A stretch of 64,000 nt of DNA from Alphaproteobacteria bacterium (GTDB taxonomy: Bacteria > Pseudomonadota > Alphaproteobacteria > Puniceispirillales > Puniceispirillaceae), in NCBI GenBank assembly GCA_016779005.1, contig JADHOL010000002.1, positions 62,001 to 126,000 on the forward strand, read 5' to 3'. Both the position numbers and the translations under genes were made by a program. Within the stretch, counting starts at the first letter, position 1; the number at the start of each line of letters is the position of its first letter. This document shows, piece by piece, positions 26,881 to 36,623 of this stretch. Below the pieces are notes generated by a model that was given only the letters and a program-made list of their open reading frames with translations, made no database searches and had not been told where the DNA came from.

Positions 26881-28413
26881 TTATGCAAAGCTTTTTGCAA
26901 ATGTCTCAACAGCGTCTTTTAATTTGGTTTGCGTATCATCTGAAATTTTCTTCTCAGCGCGAATAGTATCTAGAATTGCTTTTCCAGAACCACGCAATGT
27001 ATCAAGCAATCCACTCTCAAATCTTCCAATATCCCCAAGTGCGATTTTATCAAGGTATCCGTTCACACCAGCAAATAGCACAGCAACCTGTTCTTCAATT
27101 GGCATTGGCGAATATTGCGGCTGTTTCAAGAGTTCTGTTAATCTGGCACCACGCTCAAGCAACTGACGTGTTGATGCATCCATATCCGATGCAAACTGCG
27201 CAAATGCGGCCATTTCACGATATTGAGCCAATTCAAGCTTAATAGAACCTGCAACTTGCTTCATTGCTTTAATCTGGGCAGCAGACCCCACACGTGAAAC
27301 AGACAAGCCTACATTCACAGCAGGTCGAATACCTTTATAAAATAAATCTGTTTCAAGGAATATCTGACCATCTGTAATGGAAATCACATTTGTTGGAATA
27401 TAGGCTGAAACATCGCCTGCCTGTGTCTCAATGATAGGCAGAGCTGTCATTGACCCAGAACCATTAGCCTCGTTTAATTTTGCGGCGCGCTCTAACAGAC
27501 GTGAGTGAAGATAGAAAACATCCCCTGGATAGGCTTCACGGCCAGGAGGGCGACGAAGCAATAAACTCATCTGGCGATAAGCAACCGCTTGCTTAGATAA
27601 ATCATCGTAAACCACAAGAGAATGCATTCCGTTATCCCGGAAATATTCACCCATTGCAGCCGCAGTATACGGAGCCAAAAACTGCATTGGTGCGGGTTCA
27701 GACGCAGTGGCTGCAACAACTATTGAATATTCAAGAGCGCCATTTTCCTCAAGCGCACGCACAAATTGTGCTACTGTAGAACGCTTTTGACCAATCGCTA
27801 CATAAATACAAAACAATTTATCGCTGTCATTTTTCGCATTATTATTAATGAATTTCTGATTAATAAATGTATCTAGCGCGATTGCTGTTTTACCAGTTTG
27901 TCTATCTCCGATAATCAATTCTCGCTGGCCACGCCCAACAGGAATAAGACTGTCAATGGCTTTTAAGCCAGTTTGCATTGGCTCAAACACAGATTGGCGA
28001 GGCATAATACCAGGTGCCTTAACTTCCACTCTGCTTCGCTTAACATCTGTAATAGGGCCTTTTCCATCTATCGGATTTCCAAGCGCATCAACAACGCGCC
28101 CAAGCAAGCCCATTCCAATAGGCGTATCAACAATTGTTTCTGTACGCCGTACCACATTACCTTCTTGGATACCGCGGTCATCGCCAAAAATCACCACACC
28201 GACATTATCTGTCTCAAGGTTAAGGGCCATGCCTTTAACCCCATTATCGAACTCTACTAATTCTCCAGCTTGAACTTGGTCAAGGCCGTATACACGGGCA
28301 ATACCATCTCCGATTGACAAAACCCTGCCAACCTCGGCTACTTCAGCCTCGTTTCCAAAATTAGAAATTTGCTTTTTTAAAATTGCTGAAATTTCAGCTG
28401 CACGGATATCCAT
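26881..28413 (-). CDS. atpA: ATP synthase F1 alpha subunit
   Basis: This 510-residue non-catalytic nucleotide-binding subunit of F1 has the P-loop GDRQTGKT near residue 170. It also carries [31 protein letters not shown] and the C-terminal arginine-finger-containing [10 protein letters not shown] segment. Its start codon shares a base with the stop of atpH at 28413. The F0 genes (a, b, c) are not in this window; in alphaproteobacteria they are normally a separate operon. Confidence 0.99.
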   Translation of the reverse strand: MDIRAAEISAILKKQISNFGNEAEVAEVGRVLSIGDGIARVYGLDQVQAGELVEFDNGVKGMALNLETDNVGVVIFGDDRGIQEGNVVRRTETIVDTPIGMGLLGRVVDALGNPIDGKGPITDVKRSRVEVKAPGIMPRQSVFEPMQTGLKAIDSLIPVGRGQRELIIGDRQTGKTAIALDTFINQKFINNNAKNDSDKLFCIYVAIGQKRSTVAQFVRALEENGALEYSIVVAATASEPAPMQFLAPYTAAAMGEYFRDNGMHSLVVYDDLSKQAVAYRQMSLLLRRPPGREAYPGDVFYLHSRLLERAAKLNEANGSGSMTALPIIETQAGDVSAYIPTNVISITDGQIFLETDLFYKGIRPAVNVGLSVSRVGSAAQIKAMKQVAGSIKLELAQYREMAAFAQFASDMDASTRQLLERGARLTELLKQPQYSPMPIEEQVAVLFAGVNGYLDKIALGDIGRFESGLLDTLRGSGKAILDTIRAEKKISDDTQTKLKDAVETFAKSFA

Positions 28414-28967
28414 TATGCAACACCCTTCATGGCCGATTCAAGCCGGTTCAGTTTCGTTTTAAGTGATGTATCGAACATACGCGATCCGATACGAATTACA
28501 AGTCCGCCAATCAAAGAGGGATCCACCCGCATCACAAGCGACACATCTTTCGCATCAGCAAGAGAAATAATGGATTCCTGAATTTTGGCTTGGCGCTTAT
28601 CATCTAGTGGAATAGCAGATACCACTTCTGCTGATATTTTTCCGCGCCTATTATCAACTTCTTTTATAAAAGCGGAGATGATAGAGGAGATTGCAAATAG
28701 CCGCCCATTCTTTGCAATTGTGCCCACAAATTGAACGACTAACGCATTAGCCTTTGCTCTTTTTAATAGGTGCCCTACCGCGGCCGCTTTTTCATCTGCT
28801 CCGAACACAGGAGAATAAATCAGCGTTTGAAGATCTGCATTATTATCTATCAATTCGTTAAACGAATTCAAGTCCAGTAATATATCGTCAACTTGTTTAG
28901 CCTCTGTCGCCAGCTGATATAGAGCTGTAGCGTATCTTCCTGCCAAACCTGCGGTTATTGAACTCAC
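28413..28967 (-). CDS. atpH: ATP synthase F1 delta subunit
   Basis: This 184-residue protein (OSCP equivalent) connects the F1 head to the peripheral stalk. The N-terminal six-helix domain starts [17 protein letters not shown]. The C-terminal conserved segment is [32 protein letters not shown]. It is the first gene of the operon, with an AAAAAGGTGG leader before its start and a promoter candidate about 30-60 bases upstream. Confidence 0.96.
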   Translation of the reverse strand: MSSITAGLAGRYATALYQLATEAKQVDDILLDLNSFNELIDNNADLQTLIYSPVFGADEKAAAVGHLLKRAKANALVVQFVGTIAKNGRLFAISSIISAFIKEVDNRRGKISAEVVSAIPLDDKRQAKIQESIISLADAKDVSLVMRVDPSLIGGLVIRIGSRMFDTSLKTKLNRLESAMKGVA

Positions 28968-28998
28968 ATGACCACCTTTTTACGATTAATCCACGCAT

Positions 28999-29027
28999 CC
29001 TAAATGATGCATAGAACGAATTGTCAA
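28999..29027 (-). promoter_or_regulatory. Candidate promoter of atpHAGDC
   Basis: Reading the minus strand, TTGACA (29027-29022) is separated by 17 bases from TTTAGG (29004-28999). The -35 is perfect; the -10 is a weak match. It lies about 35 bases before atpH. The rest of the 157-base gap to priA contains only the priA terminator hairpin and an 11-base direct repeat (AATATCTACAT). Confidence 0.5.
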
Positions 29028-29092
29028 ATATCTACATGGTGAGCTATCATACGCATGCAGTAAAGGCAAGTATTTGTATCTAAAATTACGCC

Positions 29093-29125
29093 AAAAAATG
29101 ACGATATTCCTGTTCTCGGAATATC
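29093..29125 (-). terminator. Rho-independent terminator of priA
   Basis: On the minus strand the last bases of priA enter a perfect 8-bp stem, GATATTCC (29125-29118) with GGAATATC (29110-29103), around a 7-base loop. GTCA and then six T residues (29098-29093) follow. It separates priA from the atp operon promoter. Confidence 0.75.
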
Positions 29126-31386
29126 TACATAAAATTATAGGGATCTATGTCTATTTGCCTTCTGATGGTGGACGGCATTGTAATGCTAGCGTTCCAACCT
29201 TGTATGATTTTTTGAATATTTACCTGTTTGGGCGCATTGATTAAAAAACGAACTCTATAACGACCCTTTATCTGATAAATAGGCGCTGGCGCTGGTCCAA
29301 AAATTTGAACATCCTCAAATTGTGGTTTATGGCTGGTTAGTATTTTCACATAATCCGCAAGCGCTAATTCATTAAGGCTAGAATAGATTATGGCTGCTAG
29401 TCTTCTATAGGGCGGCATATTTGCGGAACGACGCATTTCCATCTCTAATTCAAAATAAGCATCTCTGTTCTGCGATTTTAAGGCTTGTAATACTGGATGT
29501 GTTGGCTCTGCTGTTTGAATAAAAACCGTGCCTGCTTGTTTCTCCCTTCCAGACCTGCCTGCAACCTGCGTTAGCAACTGATATGTTCTCTCTGATGCAC
29601 GCAAATCCCCGCCAGATAAACCAAGGTCACCGTCAATAACCGCAACACAGGTTAGTTTTGGAAAATGATGTCCTTTGGCAACCATCTGGGTACCTATTAT
29701 AATATCAACCTCGCCCTCTTCTATAGATTTGATGGTAAGTGCCATTTGCGCTGGGTTAGTAAGGGTATCACTTGATAGGATGGTAACGCTTGCTTCTGGA
29801 AAAAGCTGGTAGACTTCCTCTGCTAGACGCTCAACCCCTGGCCCTACCAGCTGTATTGAATCTGTCTGCCCACAAGACTGGCATCTATTTTGAAATGGGC
29901 GGGCAATGCCGCATTGGTGACAGCGTAGCTGATTGCTAAGGCGATGTGTGACTAATAGGCTATCACATTGATGACAGCTTTGCTTAACACCGCACTCACT
30001 ACACACGGCGAGCGGGGCATATCCCCTTCGATTTAAATATAATAATATTTGCTGATCTGACTTTAATCTGTCTTGCATATCGCTGAGTAGCGGCTCGCTT
30101 ATCCATTTACCAAATGCAGGTTTAAATTTTCTCAGGTCAATGGTTTGAATGTCTGGCATAGTCGCAACACCATATCGATTGGCAAGTATTATATGCTGAT
30201 AGCGCCCATTACGAACATTTATCCAGCTTTCAAGAGACGGTGTTGCTGTTGCTAGAACAATAGAACAATCGGCGTATTTCGCGCGCAGAATAGCCATATC
30301 CCTTGCATGGTATATCACCTGTTCTTCTTGTTTATAGCCTGCCTCATGTTCTTCATCGACAATGATTGCCCCCAAATTAGAAAAAGGAAGAAACAAGGCC
30401 GAGCGTGCGCCTACTACCACACCTGGATGCCCTTCATTTATCTCACGCCAAATGCGTTTTTTCTTACCAGCAGAAATACCAGAGTGCCAAATATTAGGCA
30501 TAAAGCCGACCCATTTTTTAAATCGATTAACCCAGCTCGTTGTCAGCACAATCTCAGGAAGCAAAATTAAACATTGTCGCCCCAATAATATCTGCTTTTT
30601 TACCAGCTCGAAATAAACTTCTGTTTTACCAGACCCTGTTACGCCATCAAGTAGAGCGACGCTAAAGCCATTCTCTGTTTCTTTGATTTTTTGGGCTGCG
30701 TGGATTTGCTCTGGGCTAAGATTAAGTGTGCTCGCTGACCTGATTGCACTTGTAAGAGAGCTTAATGTGGTTTTTATATCTCGGTTTTGACGCGGCGATG
30801 CCTCTATTTTTTCTAGCTGTCCTGCCTTTACCATCGCAAGAACCGTGCTATTGCTTACCCCCGTTTCACGCGCCAGAATATTTGCAGGAACTGGGGGGTT
30901 ATGCTGGCACCATGATATAATTTTTTGTCTGGATGCAGAAAGCTGTTCAACATTGGATTGCGCGGGCGATGATAATCCATAACGCATAACTGGCGCATCA
31001 GATTTTAATGCATTTGGGACACACAGCATCATTTTAAGTATTTGTCCAAAAGGTGCCATCGTCCATTCACTCACCTGATTTAAAAACTCAAGGGTTGCGT
31101 TGTTAATTGGGGACGCGCTACTCACCGATAAAATTGGCTTTAATTTGGAATGTTCAATTTCTGTTTCATAATTGCATTCATATACAACTCCCCAGATAAT
31201 TCGGTTTGCAAATGATACCTCTACAATACATCCTCTCTCCAGCTTTAGGGTTGAGCCTACAACATAATCAAACTCGCTCTTGGCATTTTGGGTGTTCGGC
31301 ATAAAAATAGGAACAGATACCCGCACTTTGGCAATCAGAGAAGGAGGGGGTGTATTTTTTATCGAGGTGTCTGGTGACATGGCCAT
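29125..31386 (-). CDS. priA: Primosomal protein N' (replication restart helicase)
   Basis: This 753-residue superfamily 2 DNA helicase restarts stalled replication forks. The N-terminal 3' DNA-binding and winged-helix regions occupy about residues 1-215. The helicase P-loop GVTGSGKTEVYFE is near residue 250. The DEEH box (IIVDEEHEAGYKQEE), the ATATPSLES motif and a Cys-rich zinc module (CSECGVKQSCHQC, then CHQCGIARPFQNRCQSCG, near residues 455-505) follow. Motifs V and VI (IGTQMVAKGHHFP, QVAGRSGRE) are intact. It is divergent from fsa. Confidence 0.97.
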   Translation of the reverse strand: MAMSPDTSIKNTPPPSLIAKVRVSVPIFMPNTQNAKSEFDYVVGSTLKLERGCIVEVSFANRIIWGVVYECNYETEIEHSKLKPILSVSSASPINNATLEFLNQVSEWTMAPFGQILKMMLCVPNALKSDAPVMRYGLSSPAQSNVEQLSASRQKIISWCQHNPPVPANILARETGVSNSTVLAMVKAGQLEKIEASPRQNRDIKTTLSSLTSAIRSASTLNLSPEQIHAAQKIKETENGFSVALLDGVTGSGKTEVYFELVKKQILLGRQCLILLPEIVLTTSWVNRFKKWVGFMPNIWHSGISAGKKKRIWREINEGHPGVVVGARSALFLPFSNLGAIIVDEEHEAGYKQEEQVIYHARDMAILRAKYADCSIVLATATPSLESWINVRNGRYQHIILANRYGVATMPDIQTIDLRKFKPAFGKWISEPLLSDMQDRLKSDQQILLYLNRRGYAPLAVCSECGVKQSCHQCDSLLVTHRLSNQLRCHQCGIARPFQNRCQSCGQTDSIQLVGPGVERLAEEVYQLFPEASVTILSSDTLTNPAQMALTIKSIEEGEVDIIIGTQMVAKGHHFPKLTCVAVIDGDLGLSGGDLRASERTYQLLTQVAGRSGREKQAGTVFIQTAEPTHPVLQALKSQNRDAYFELEMEMRRSANMPPYRRLAAIIYSSLNELALADYVKILTSHKPQFEDVQIFGPAPAPIYQIKGRYRVRFLINAPKQVNIQKIIQGWNASITMPSTIRRQIDIDPYNFM

Positions 31387-31409
31387 TTTGGGTTTGCTCT
31401 AGATTTCCA

Positions 31410-31427
31410 GTTGCAAGCATATGCAAC
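31410..31427. promoter_or_regulatory. Inverted repeat between priA and fsa
   Basis: GTTGCA (31410-31415) and TGCAAC (31422-31427) form a perfect 6-bp dyad with a 6-base spacer in the 111-base divergent region 31387-31497. The size and spacing resemble an operator for a dimeric regulator. No regulator is encoded nearby and no strong hexamers for a promoter are obvious, so this is only a candidate. Confidence 0.35.
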
Positions 31428-31497
31428 AAAACTGTAGACTAAACATATTAAGACTGCAAAATCTACATCACACACATCAACCGATTGGGACCCTGTC

Positions 31498-32151
31498 ATG
31501 AAATTATTCTTGGATACAGCTGATATAAATGAGATTACCGACCTGAATAAAACAGGAATGGTTGACGGCATTACAACCAACCCGTCTCTTATTGCTAAAT
31601 CTGGGCGTAATATCATTCAAACAATTGAGGAAATTTGTGGGATAGTTTCTGGCCCTGTTAGCGCAGAGGTTACCGCAACAGACTATGATGGGATGATGCG
31701 TGAAGGAGCACGGCTTGCTGAAATAGCAAGCAATGTTACCGTGAAACTTCCATTGACTGTGGATGGATTACGTGCCTGTGCAAGCCTTAGTGAAGATAAC
31801 ATTATGGTTAATGTAACATTATGTTTTTCAGCTGCTCAGGCTTTGCTTGCTGCTAAAGCAGGGGCAAGCTTTATTTCTCCATTCGTTGGCAGATTAGATG
31901 ATATTGGGGCTGATGGTATGAATTTGATCAGTGAAATTGCGGAAATATATGCCAATTATGATTATTCAACTGAAATTTTAGTTGCTTCCGTAAGAAGCGT
32001 TCAACATGTTGTTGATGCAGCTTTAATTGGCGCTGATGTTGCAACCATACCGCCAAAAATCATGTCACAAATGTATAAGCACCCGCTTACAGACAAAGGA
32101 TTGGCAGATTTTCTATCTGACTGGGAGTCTACAGGACAGTCCATTTTATAA
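31498..32151 (+). CDS. Fructose-6-phosphate aldolase / small transaldolase
   Basis: This 217-residue protein belongs to the TalC/FSA subfamily of short transaldolases. It begins [13 protein letters not shown]. The Schiff-base lysine lies in NVTVKLPLT near residue 83. [28 protein letters not shown] (residues about 105-132) and a second [23 protein letters not shown] block form the active-site strands of the TIM barrel. The enzyme moves a dihydroxyacetone unit in the pentose phosphate pathway. Sequence alone does not separate transaldolase from fructose-6-phosphate aldolase activity. Its position between priA and DUF484-xerC is conserved in alphaproteobacteria. Confidence 0.93.
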   Translation: MKLFLDTADINEITDLNKTGMVDGITTNPSLIAKSGRNIIQTIEEICGIVSGPVSAEVTATDYDGMMREGARLAEIASNVTVKLPLTVDGLRACASLSEDNIMVNVTLCFSAAQALLAAKAGASFISPFVGRLDDIGADGMNLISEIAEIYANYDYSTEILVASVRSVQHVVDAALIGADVATIPPKIMSQMYKHPLTDKGLADFLSDWESTGQSIL

Positions 32152-32183
32152 TGTCCTAATTTTAGAGCCAGAGGGACACTATC

Positions 32184-32894
32184 ATGAGCGATAACACACT
32201 TAATGAAGAGTTAGTATCTGCTTTCCTTGATAGCAACCAAGCGTTTTTGGAGCGGTATTTAGCCAAGCAAAGCAAGGGGTTCTCAACTAAAAATAATTCT
32301 GTCGAATTAGATACGCCACAAACAGATACGAATATTATTGATGTAACTGGCAAAATCGCAAAACGTGCACGAGAAGAAGCGCGCATCCTCTCACAAACAA
32401 ATCTATCCTTAATTGATGTTGCTGAAGATAACTCAAAGAGATGGCAAAGACTGCACGACGTGTCTATCGGGTTTATGAAATGCACTGATTTAGAACAATT
32501 TTCTTGTATGTTAGATGAGAAATTGCCTGAGATTTTCAAACTCGCTGGTGCACGCCTTCTAATGCCAGAGGAAACAGCCATAAGCAACGCTGAAGAAGCT
32601 GGGTTTCTGGTTTTGCCAGCTCAGGAAATTTTGGAAATTAGTGGCGCACAATCTGTTTATCTAGGCCCGCCACCAAAATCTGGATTGGCCTTATTCTCAA
32701 CACCTATGGCTTCCATTGCTGTTATATCCCTGCCTGATGAGATGGCGGCGCCAATTTCTGATTCGGTACTTTTATTGGCAGGACGAAACAAACATAGTTT
32801 TGTCTCCAACCAAGCAGATAACATATTGTCTAATTTATCACAGGTGGTTGGAACCTGCCTTCAATCAATCATAATGCCACAAATAGAGTTATAA
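32184..32894 (+). CDS. DUF484 family protein
   Basis: This 236-residue protein has the DUF484 layout. An N-terminal segment VSAFLDSNQAFLERYLAKQ (about residues 9-28) is followed by a helical, probably coiled-coil stretch (KIAKRAREEARILSQTNLSLIDVAEDNSKRW) and a GAF-like C-terminal domain. The end contains ISDSVLLLAGRNKHSF and a final VVGTCLQSIIMPQIEL helix. The biochemical role is unknown. It is almost always next to xerC, as here with 3 bases between, so a link to chromosome dimer resolution or its control has been suggested by context only. Confidence 0.88.
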   Translation: MSDNTLNEELVSAFLDSNQAFLERYLAKQSKGFSTKNNSVELDTPQTDTNIIDVTGKIAKRAREEARILSQTNLSLIDVAEDNSKRWQRLHDVSIGFMKCTDLEQFSCMLDEKLPEIFKLAGARLLMPEETAISNAEEAGFLVLPAQEILEISGAQSVYLGPPPKSGLALFSTPMASIAVISLPDEMAAPISDSVLLLAGRNKHSFVSNQADNILSNLSQVVGTCLQSIIMPQIEL

Positions 32895-32897
32895 TTA

Positions 32898-33812
32898 ATG
32901 GCTGCTAATCAAGCTCAGGAATTTGCGCGTCATATTGATAGCTGGTTAAACTGGCTATCTTCTATTAAACATTACCAATCTCATACGATTGATGCTTATA
33001 GCAGAGATCTTGCGCATTATCTTGGCTGTTTATCGAGGCAGACCGAGATTGATTTTAAACCAAACAGAGCTGTTTTTAGAAGCTGGCTTGCGGAAATGTA
33101 TGGGGCGGGCTGTGCTAAAACAACCATCGCAAGACGCGTATCTGCTTTGCGAAGTTTTAGCCGCTATTGTCATCGTCACGGCATCTTTGATGAAATCGAT
33201 TTAAGCTGGATGAAATCTCCGAAATTGCCACTATCATTGCCAAAAGCCATTAGTGTCAGTGATGCATCTTTATTAATTGAGCTATTAAGCAGGAGAGCGA
33301 ACCCTGTTTGGGAAAATGACAGAGATACCGCAATTTTATATCTTATGTATGGTTGCGGATTAAGATTAGCAGAAACACTTAGCATTACACCGACACATTT
33401 AGCTGATTTGAATTGGCTGAGAATCATCGGAAAAGGGGGAAAGACAAGAGAAGTGCCTGTATTACCGGTTGTTGCAGAAGCGCTGCAAACAGCAATTCAA
33501 AGCTGCCCTTTTCAACTGGAGGATAACAAGCCCATTTTTATGTCAAAAAGAGGATCTCCAATTGGGCCAAGAGCCGTGCAAAGAATGGTAGAGAAATTGC
33601 GCATTTCCGCTAACCTTCCAGCGGAGACAACCCCTCATACATTACGACATGCCTTTGCAACCCACCTTCTGTCCGCCGGGGGTGATTTAAGAGCAATTCA
33701 GGAATTACTGGGCCATTCTAGTCTATCTACCACCCAGCGTTATACCCATATCGATGCACAAAAACTCACAGACATTCACCAACAAACGCATCCACGTGCT
33801 AACAAAACATAG
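32898..33812 (+). CDS. xerC: Tyrosine recombinase XerC
   Basis: This 304-residue tyrosine recombinase resolves chromosome dimers at dif together with XerD. The SAM-like N-terminal domain covers residues 1-100 (HIDSWLNWLSSIKHYQSHTIDAY). The catalytic residues are in place: Arg in MYGCGLRLAETL, Lys in GKGGKTREVP, the H-x-x-R box in TPHTLRHAFATHLL, and His/Tyr in LLGHSSLSTTQRYTHID. Its linkage to DUF484 and priA argues for the housekeeping XerC rather than a mobile-element integrase. Confidence 0.94.
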   Translation: MAANQAQEFARHIDSWLNWLSSIKHYQSHTIDAYSRDLAHYLGCLSRQTEIDFKPNRAVFRSWLAEMYGAGCAKTTIARRVSALRSFSRYCHRHGIFDEIDLSWMKSPKLPLSLPKAISVSDASLLIELLSRRANPVWENDRDTAILYLMYGCGLRLAETLSITPTHLADLNWLRIIGKGGKTREVPVLPVVAEALQTAIQSCPFQLEDNKPIFMSKRGSPIGPRAVQRMVEKLRISANLPAETTPHTLRHAFATHLLSAGGDLRAIQELLGHSSLSTTQRYTHIDAQKLTDIHQQTHPRANKT

Positions 33813-33869
33813 TAATGTTACATCGCACAAAACTGCTGCTTAATTCACCTGATAGGCCAGAATCTTGTA

Positions 33870-35279
33870 TTAGATATGAATAGCACCCGTTCCAATAGCA
33901 AGAGCTGCTTCTTTTACAGCTTCATTCATTGTTGGGTGACCATGACAGGTACGTGCAACATCCTCAGCAGATGAGCCAAATGACATTGCTACTGCAATTT
34001 CATGGATAATTGTTCCTGCCTCATGACCTATAATATGGGCGCCTAATAATTTATCTGTTTTCTTATCGGCAAGTAATTTTACCATTCCATCTGTATGCCC
34101 AGTTGCTCTGGCGCGGCTATTTGCCAAAAACGGAAAAACACCTTTTGTATAGGAAATACCGGCTTCTTTGAGCTGCTCTTCAGTCTGACCAATAGTTGCA
34201 ATTTCTGGCGCTGTATACACAATTCCAGGCACAAGCGCATAATCAACATGCCCTGCATGTCCTGCCATAATTTCTACTGCGGCGACACCATCTTCCTCTG
34301 CCTTATGAGCAAGCATTGGACCCTCAATTACATCCCCGATAGCGTAGATGCCAGCTATATTCGTTTGAAAATTATGGTCAATTTTAACCTGACCTTTTTG
34401 GGTAAGCTCTACGCCCATTGTTTCAAGCCCAAGGCCGTCAGTGTGAGGCTTGCGCCCAACAGCCACCAGCGCAATATTACAGGTAAGCTTACTTTCTTCT
34501 TCCGTTTTGCTATCTAGCAGCGTAAGGCTAACAGATGTTTTGGTTTTTGTTGCCTCTTTCACGCCCTTGCCTAAATGAAATTTAATCCCTTGTTTTTCAA
34601 GGATGGATTTAAACTTGGATGCAATTTCTGCATCCATACCTGGCAAGATTCGTGGCAGAAAATCAACAACTTCAACCTCTGCTCCAAGACGCGACCACAC
34701 GGTGCCCATTTCAAGCCCAATATATCCAGCACCCACCACAACCAGCTTTTTTGGTAATTTTGTAATATCTAACGCCCCTGTTGAAGAAACAATCTGCTTT
34801 TCATCAATTGGCAAAGAGGCAAGGCTTGTTGGCTCTGATCCCGTGGCAATCAGAATTTTATCAGCTTTAAACTCACCTTTATCCCGCCCTGTTATGATAG
34901 TAACCACCCCTTGTGATGTTATTTGGGCAGAACCAACAAGATGGGTTATTTTATTCTTTGCAAAAAGCTGGCTAATACCTTTGGTAAGACCTGAAACAAT
35001 TTCTGATTTATGTTCTAGCATCTTTTTAAGATCTAGTTTCACGTCACTCAAACCAATTCCTAGTGCCGCAAGATGATTTTGTTTTGCCTCTGCAAATTTC
35101 TCAGAAGCATTTAGCAACGCTTTTGAGGGAATGCATCCAACATTAAGACATGTCCCGCCAAGGGTCTCTCTCTTCTCAACGCATGCAACGCTCATCCCAA
35201 GCTGTGCTGCCCGTATCGCGGCAACATATCCCCCAGGTCCAGCACCAATCACAATCAGATCGTATTTTTGCGCTGTCAT
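33870..35279 (-). CDS. lpdA: Dihydrolipoyl dehydrogenase (E3)
   Basis: This FAD disulfide oxidoreductase reoxidises the lipoyl groups of the 2-oxoglutarate dehydrogenase complex. The FAD loop VIGAGPGGYVAAIRAAQLG is N-terminal. The redox cysteines are in GGTCLNVGCIPSK near residue 40, and the NAD loop is VVGAGYIGLEMG near 180. The dimer-interface histidine segment AHIIGHEAGTIIHE and CHGHPTMNEAVKEA lies at the end. The frame runs back to a GTG at 35297. The ATG at 35279 (MTAQKYDL) is preferred because AAAAAGGTAGGAA precedes it, giving 469 residues. It is last in the sucABlpd group and convergent with xerC. Confidence 0.96.
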   Translation of the reverse strand: MTAQKYDLIVIGAGPGGYVAAIRAAQLGMSVACVEKRETLGGTCLNVGCIPSKALLNASEKFAEAKQNHLAALGIGLSDVKLDLKKMLEHKSEIVSGLTKGISQLFAKNKITHLVGSAQITSQGVVTIITGRDKGEFKADKILIATGSEPTSLASLPIDEKQIVSSTGALDITKLPKKLVVVGAGYIGLEMGTVWSRLGAEVEVVDFLPRILPGMDAEIASKFKSILEKQGIKFHLGKGVKEATKTKTSVSLTLLDSKTEEESKLTCNIALVAVGRKPHTDGLGLETMGVELTQKGQVKIDHNFQTNIAGIYAIGDVIEGPMLAHKAEEDGVAAVEIMAGHAGHVDYALVPGIVYTAPEIATIGQTEEQLKEAGISYTKGVFPFLANSRARATGHTDGMVKLLADKKTDKLLGAHIIGHEAGTIIHEIAVAMSFGSSAEDVARTCHGHPTMNEAVKEAALAIGTGAIHI

Positions 35280-35364
35280 TTTTCCTACCTTTTTCACATT
35301 CGTTAACTAATTAATTCTAGTTAATACTGGCCAAATTAATTCACCTAATTGATTTAAACGCAAA

Positions 35365-36585
35365 TTAGATATCCAGAAGCAATCTTCTTGGATCTTCAAT
35401 TGATTCCTTTACCCGCACTAAAAATGAAACAGCCTCTCTGCCATCAATAATTCGATGATCATAAGATAAAGCTAAATACATCATTGGACGAACAACAACC
35501 TCATCACCAACTGCGACCGGCCTTTTTTGAATTTTATGCATTCCCAGAATAGCACTTTGCGGTGTGTTTAAAATAGGCGTAGACATCAAAGAGCCGTAAA
35601 CACCCCCATTTGAGATAGTAAAAGTGCCGCCCGTCATATCAGATGGTCCAAGCCCGCCATCACGCGCCTTTAGCCCGTAACTTGCAACTGTTGTTTCAAT
35701 TTCTGCAATAGATAAATCTTGTGCCTCTTTTACGACTGGAACAACAAGCCCTTGCGGAGTGCCAACGGCTACACCAATATTATAATAATCTTTATAAATA
35801 ATATCATCACCGTGGATTTCTGCGTTCACCGCTGGAAAATCCTGTAGACCTGCTATACAGGCTTTAACAAAGAAACCCATAAAGCCAAGTCTTGCGTTAT
35901 GATTCTTCTCAAAACTATCTTTATATTCTGAACGAAGTGCCATAACAGCAGTCATATCTACTTCGTTAAACGTTGTGAGCATGGCTGCTGTGTTTTGTGC
36001 CTCTTTCAGACGTTGTGCAATCACACGGCGCAAACGAGACATTGGAACACGCTCTTCACGGGGCTTGTCAGCTCTTGGTGCAACAGGTGCTGGCGCTTTT
36101 GGCGCTGGGACAGGATTACTAACAGCAGGAGGCGTTGACTGATTTTTTTCCAAGAATTCTAACACATCCCCCTTGGTTAATCTGCCATCTTTTCCCGACG
36201 CTGATATCGCATTTGCGTCTAAATTATTCTCTTCTACCAACCTGCGTACAGCTGGGGATAGCGTATGCGCCTGTGGTTTTTGTGCCTGTTGGGTATTCGC
36301 TTCTGGCTTGCTGGCAGCAGCGGGTTTTGCAGTTGGCGCAGCAACGCCGCCTTCTTGCAATAGTGCCAACACAGCATCAACCTCAACTGTATCGCCTTCT
36401 TGTGCTATAATATCGGTTAGCACTCCTGCATGTGGTGCTGGAACTTCAAGAGATACCTTATCTGTTTCAAGCACCACAATCGGCTCATCAGCACTTACCG
36501 CATCGCCTGCATTTTTCATCCATTTAGCGACGGTTGCCTCAACAACGGATTCGCCTAAAACGGGAACTTTAATTTCAATTGACAT
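35365..36585 (-). CDS. sucB: 2-oxoglutarate dehydrogenase E2 (succinyltransferase)
   Basis: This 406-residue core subunit transfers the succinyl group to CoA. The lipoyl domain covers residues 1-75, with the lipoylated Lys43 in [10 protein letters not shown]. An Ala/Pro-rich linker is followed by a peripheral subunit-binding domain ([19 protein letters not shown], about 107-143), a second Pro/Ala linker, and the catalytic domain from about residue 175. The catalytic domain ends with [16 protein letters not shown], which contains the active-site histidine. Only one lipoyl domain is present, as usual for this E2. Confidence 0.98.
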   Translation of the reverse strand: MSIEIKVPVLGESVVEATVAKWMKNAGDAVSADEPIVVLETDKVSLEVPAPHAGVLTDIIAQEGDTVEVDAVLALLQEGGVAAPTAKPAAASKPEANTQQAQKPQAHTLSPAVRRLVEENNLDANAISASGKDGRLTKGDVLEFLEKNQSTPPAVSNPVPAPKAPAPVAPRADKPREERVPMSRLRRVIAQRLKEAQNTAAMLTTFNEVDMTAVMALRSEYKDSFEKNHNARLGFMGFFVKACIAGLQDFPAVNAEIHGDDIIYKDYYNIGVAVGTPQGLVVPVVKEAQDLSIAEIETTVASYGLKARDGGLGPSDMTGGTFTISNGGVYGSLMSTPILNTPQSAILGMHKIQKRPVAVGDEVVVRPMMYLALSYDHRIIDGREAVSFLVRVKESIEDPRRLLLDI

Positions 36586-36623
36586 TCGCTCATATCTCCT
36601 TCGATAAGCGCTAGAGTTTAAGG

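Noticed and set aside
32898-33812. Tyrosine recombinase as a sign of an integrated element
   Set aside because: It is next to DUF484 and priA, the housekeeping xerC context, and no attachment repeats, phage genes or composition shift accompany it.
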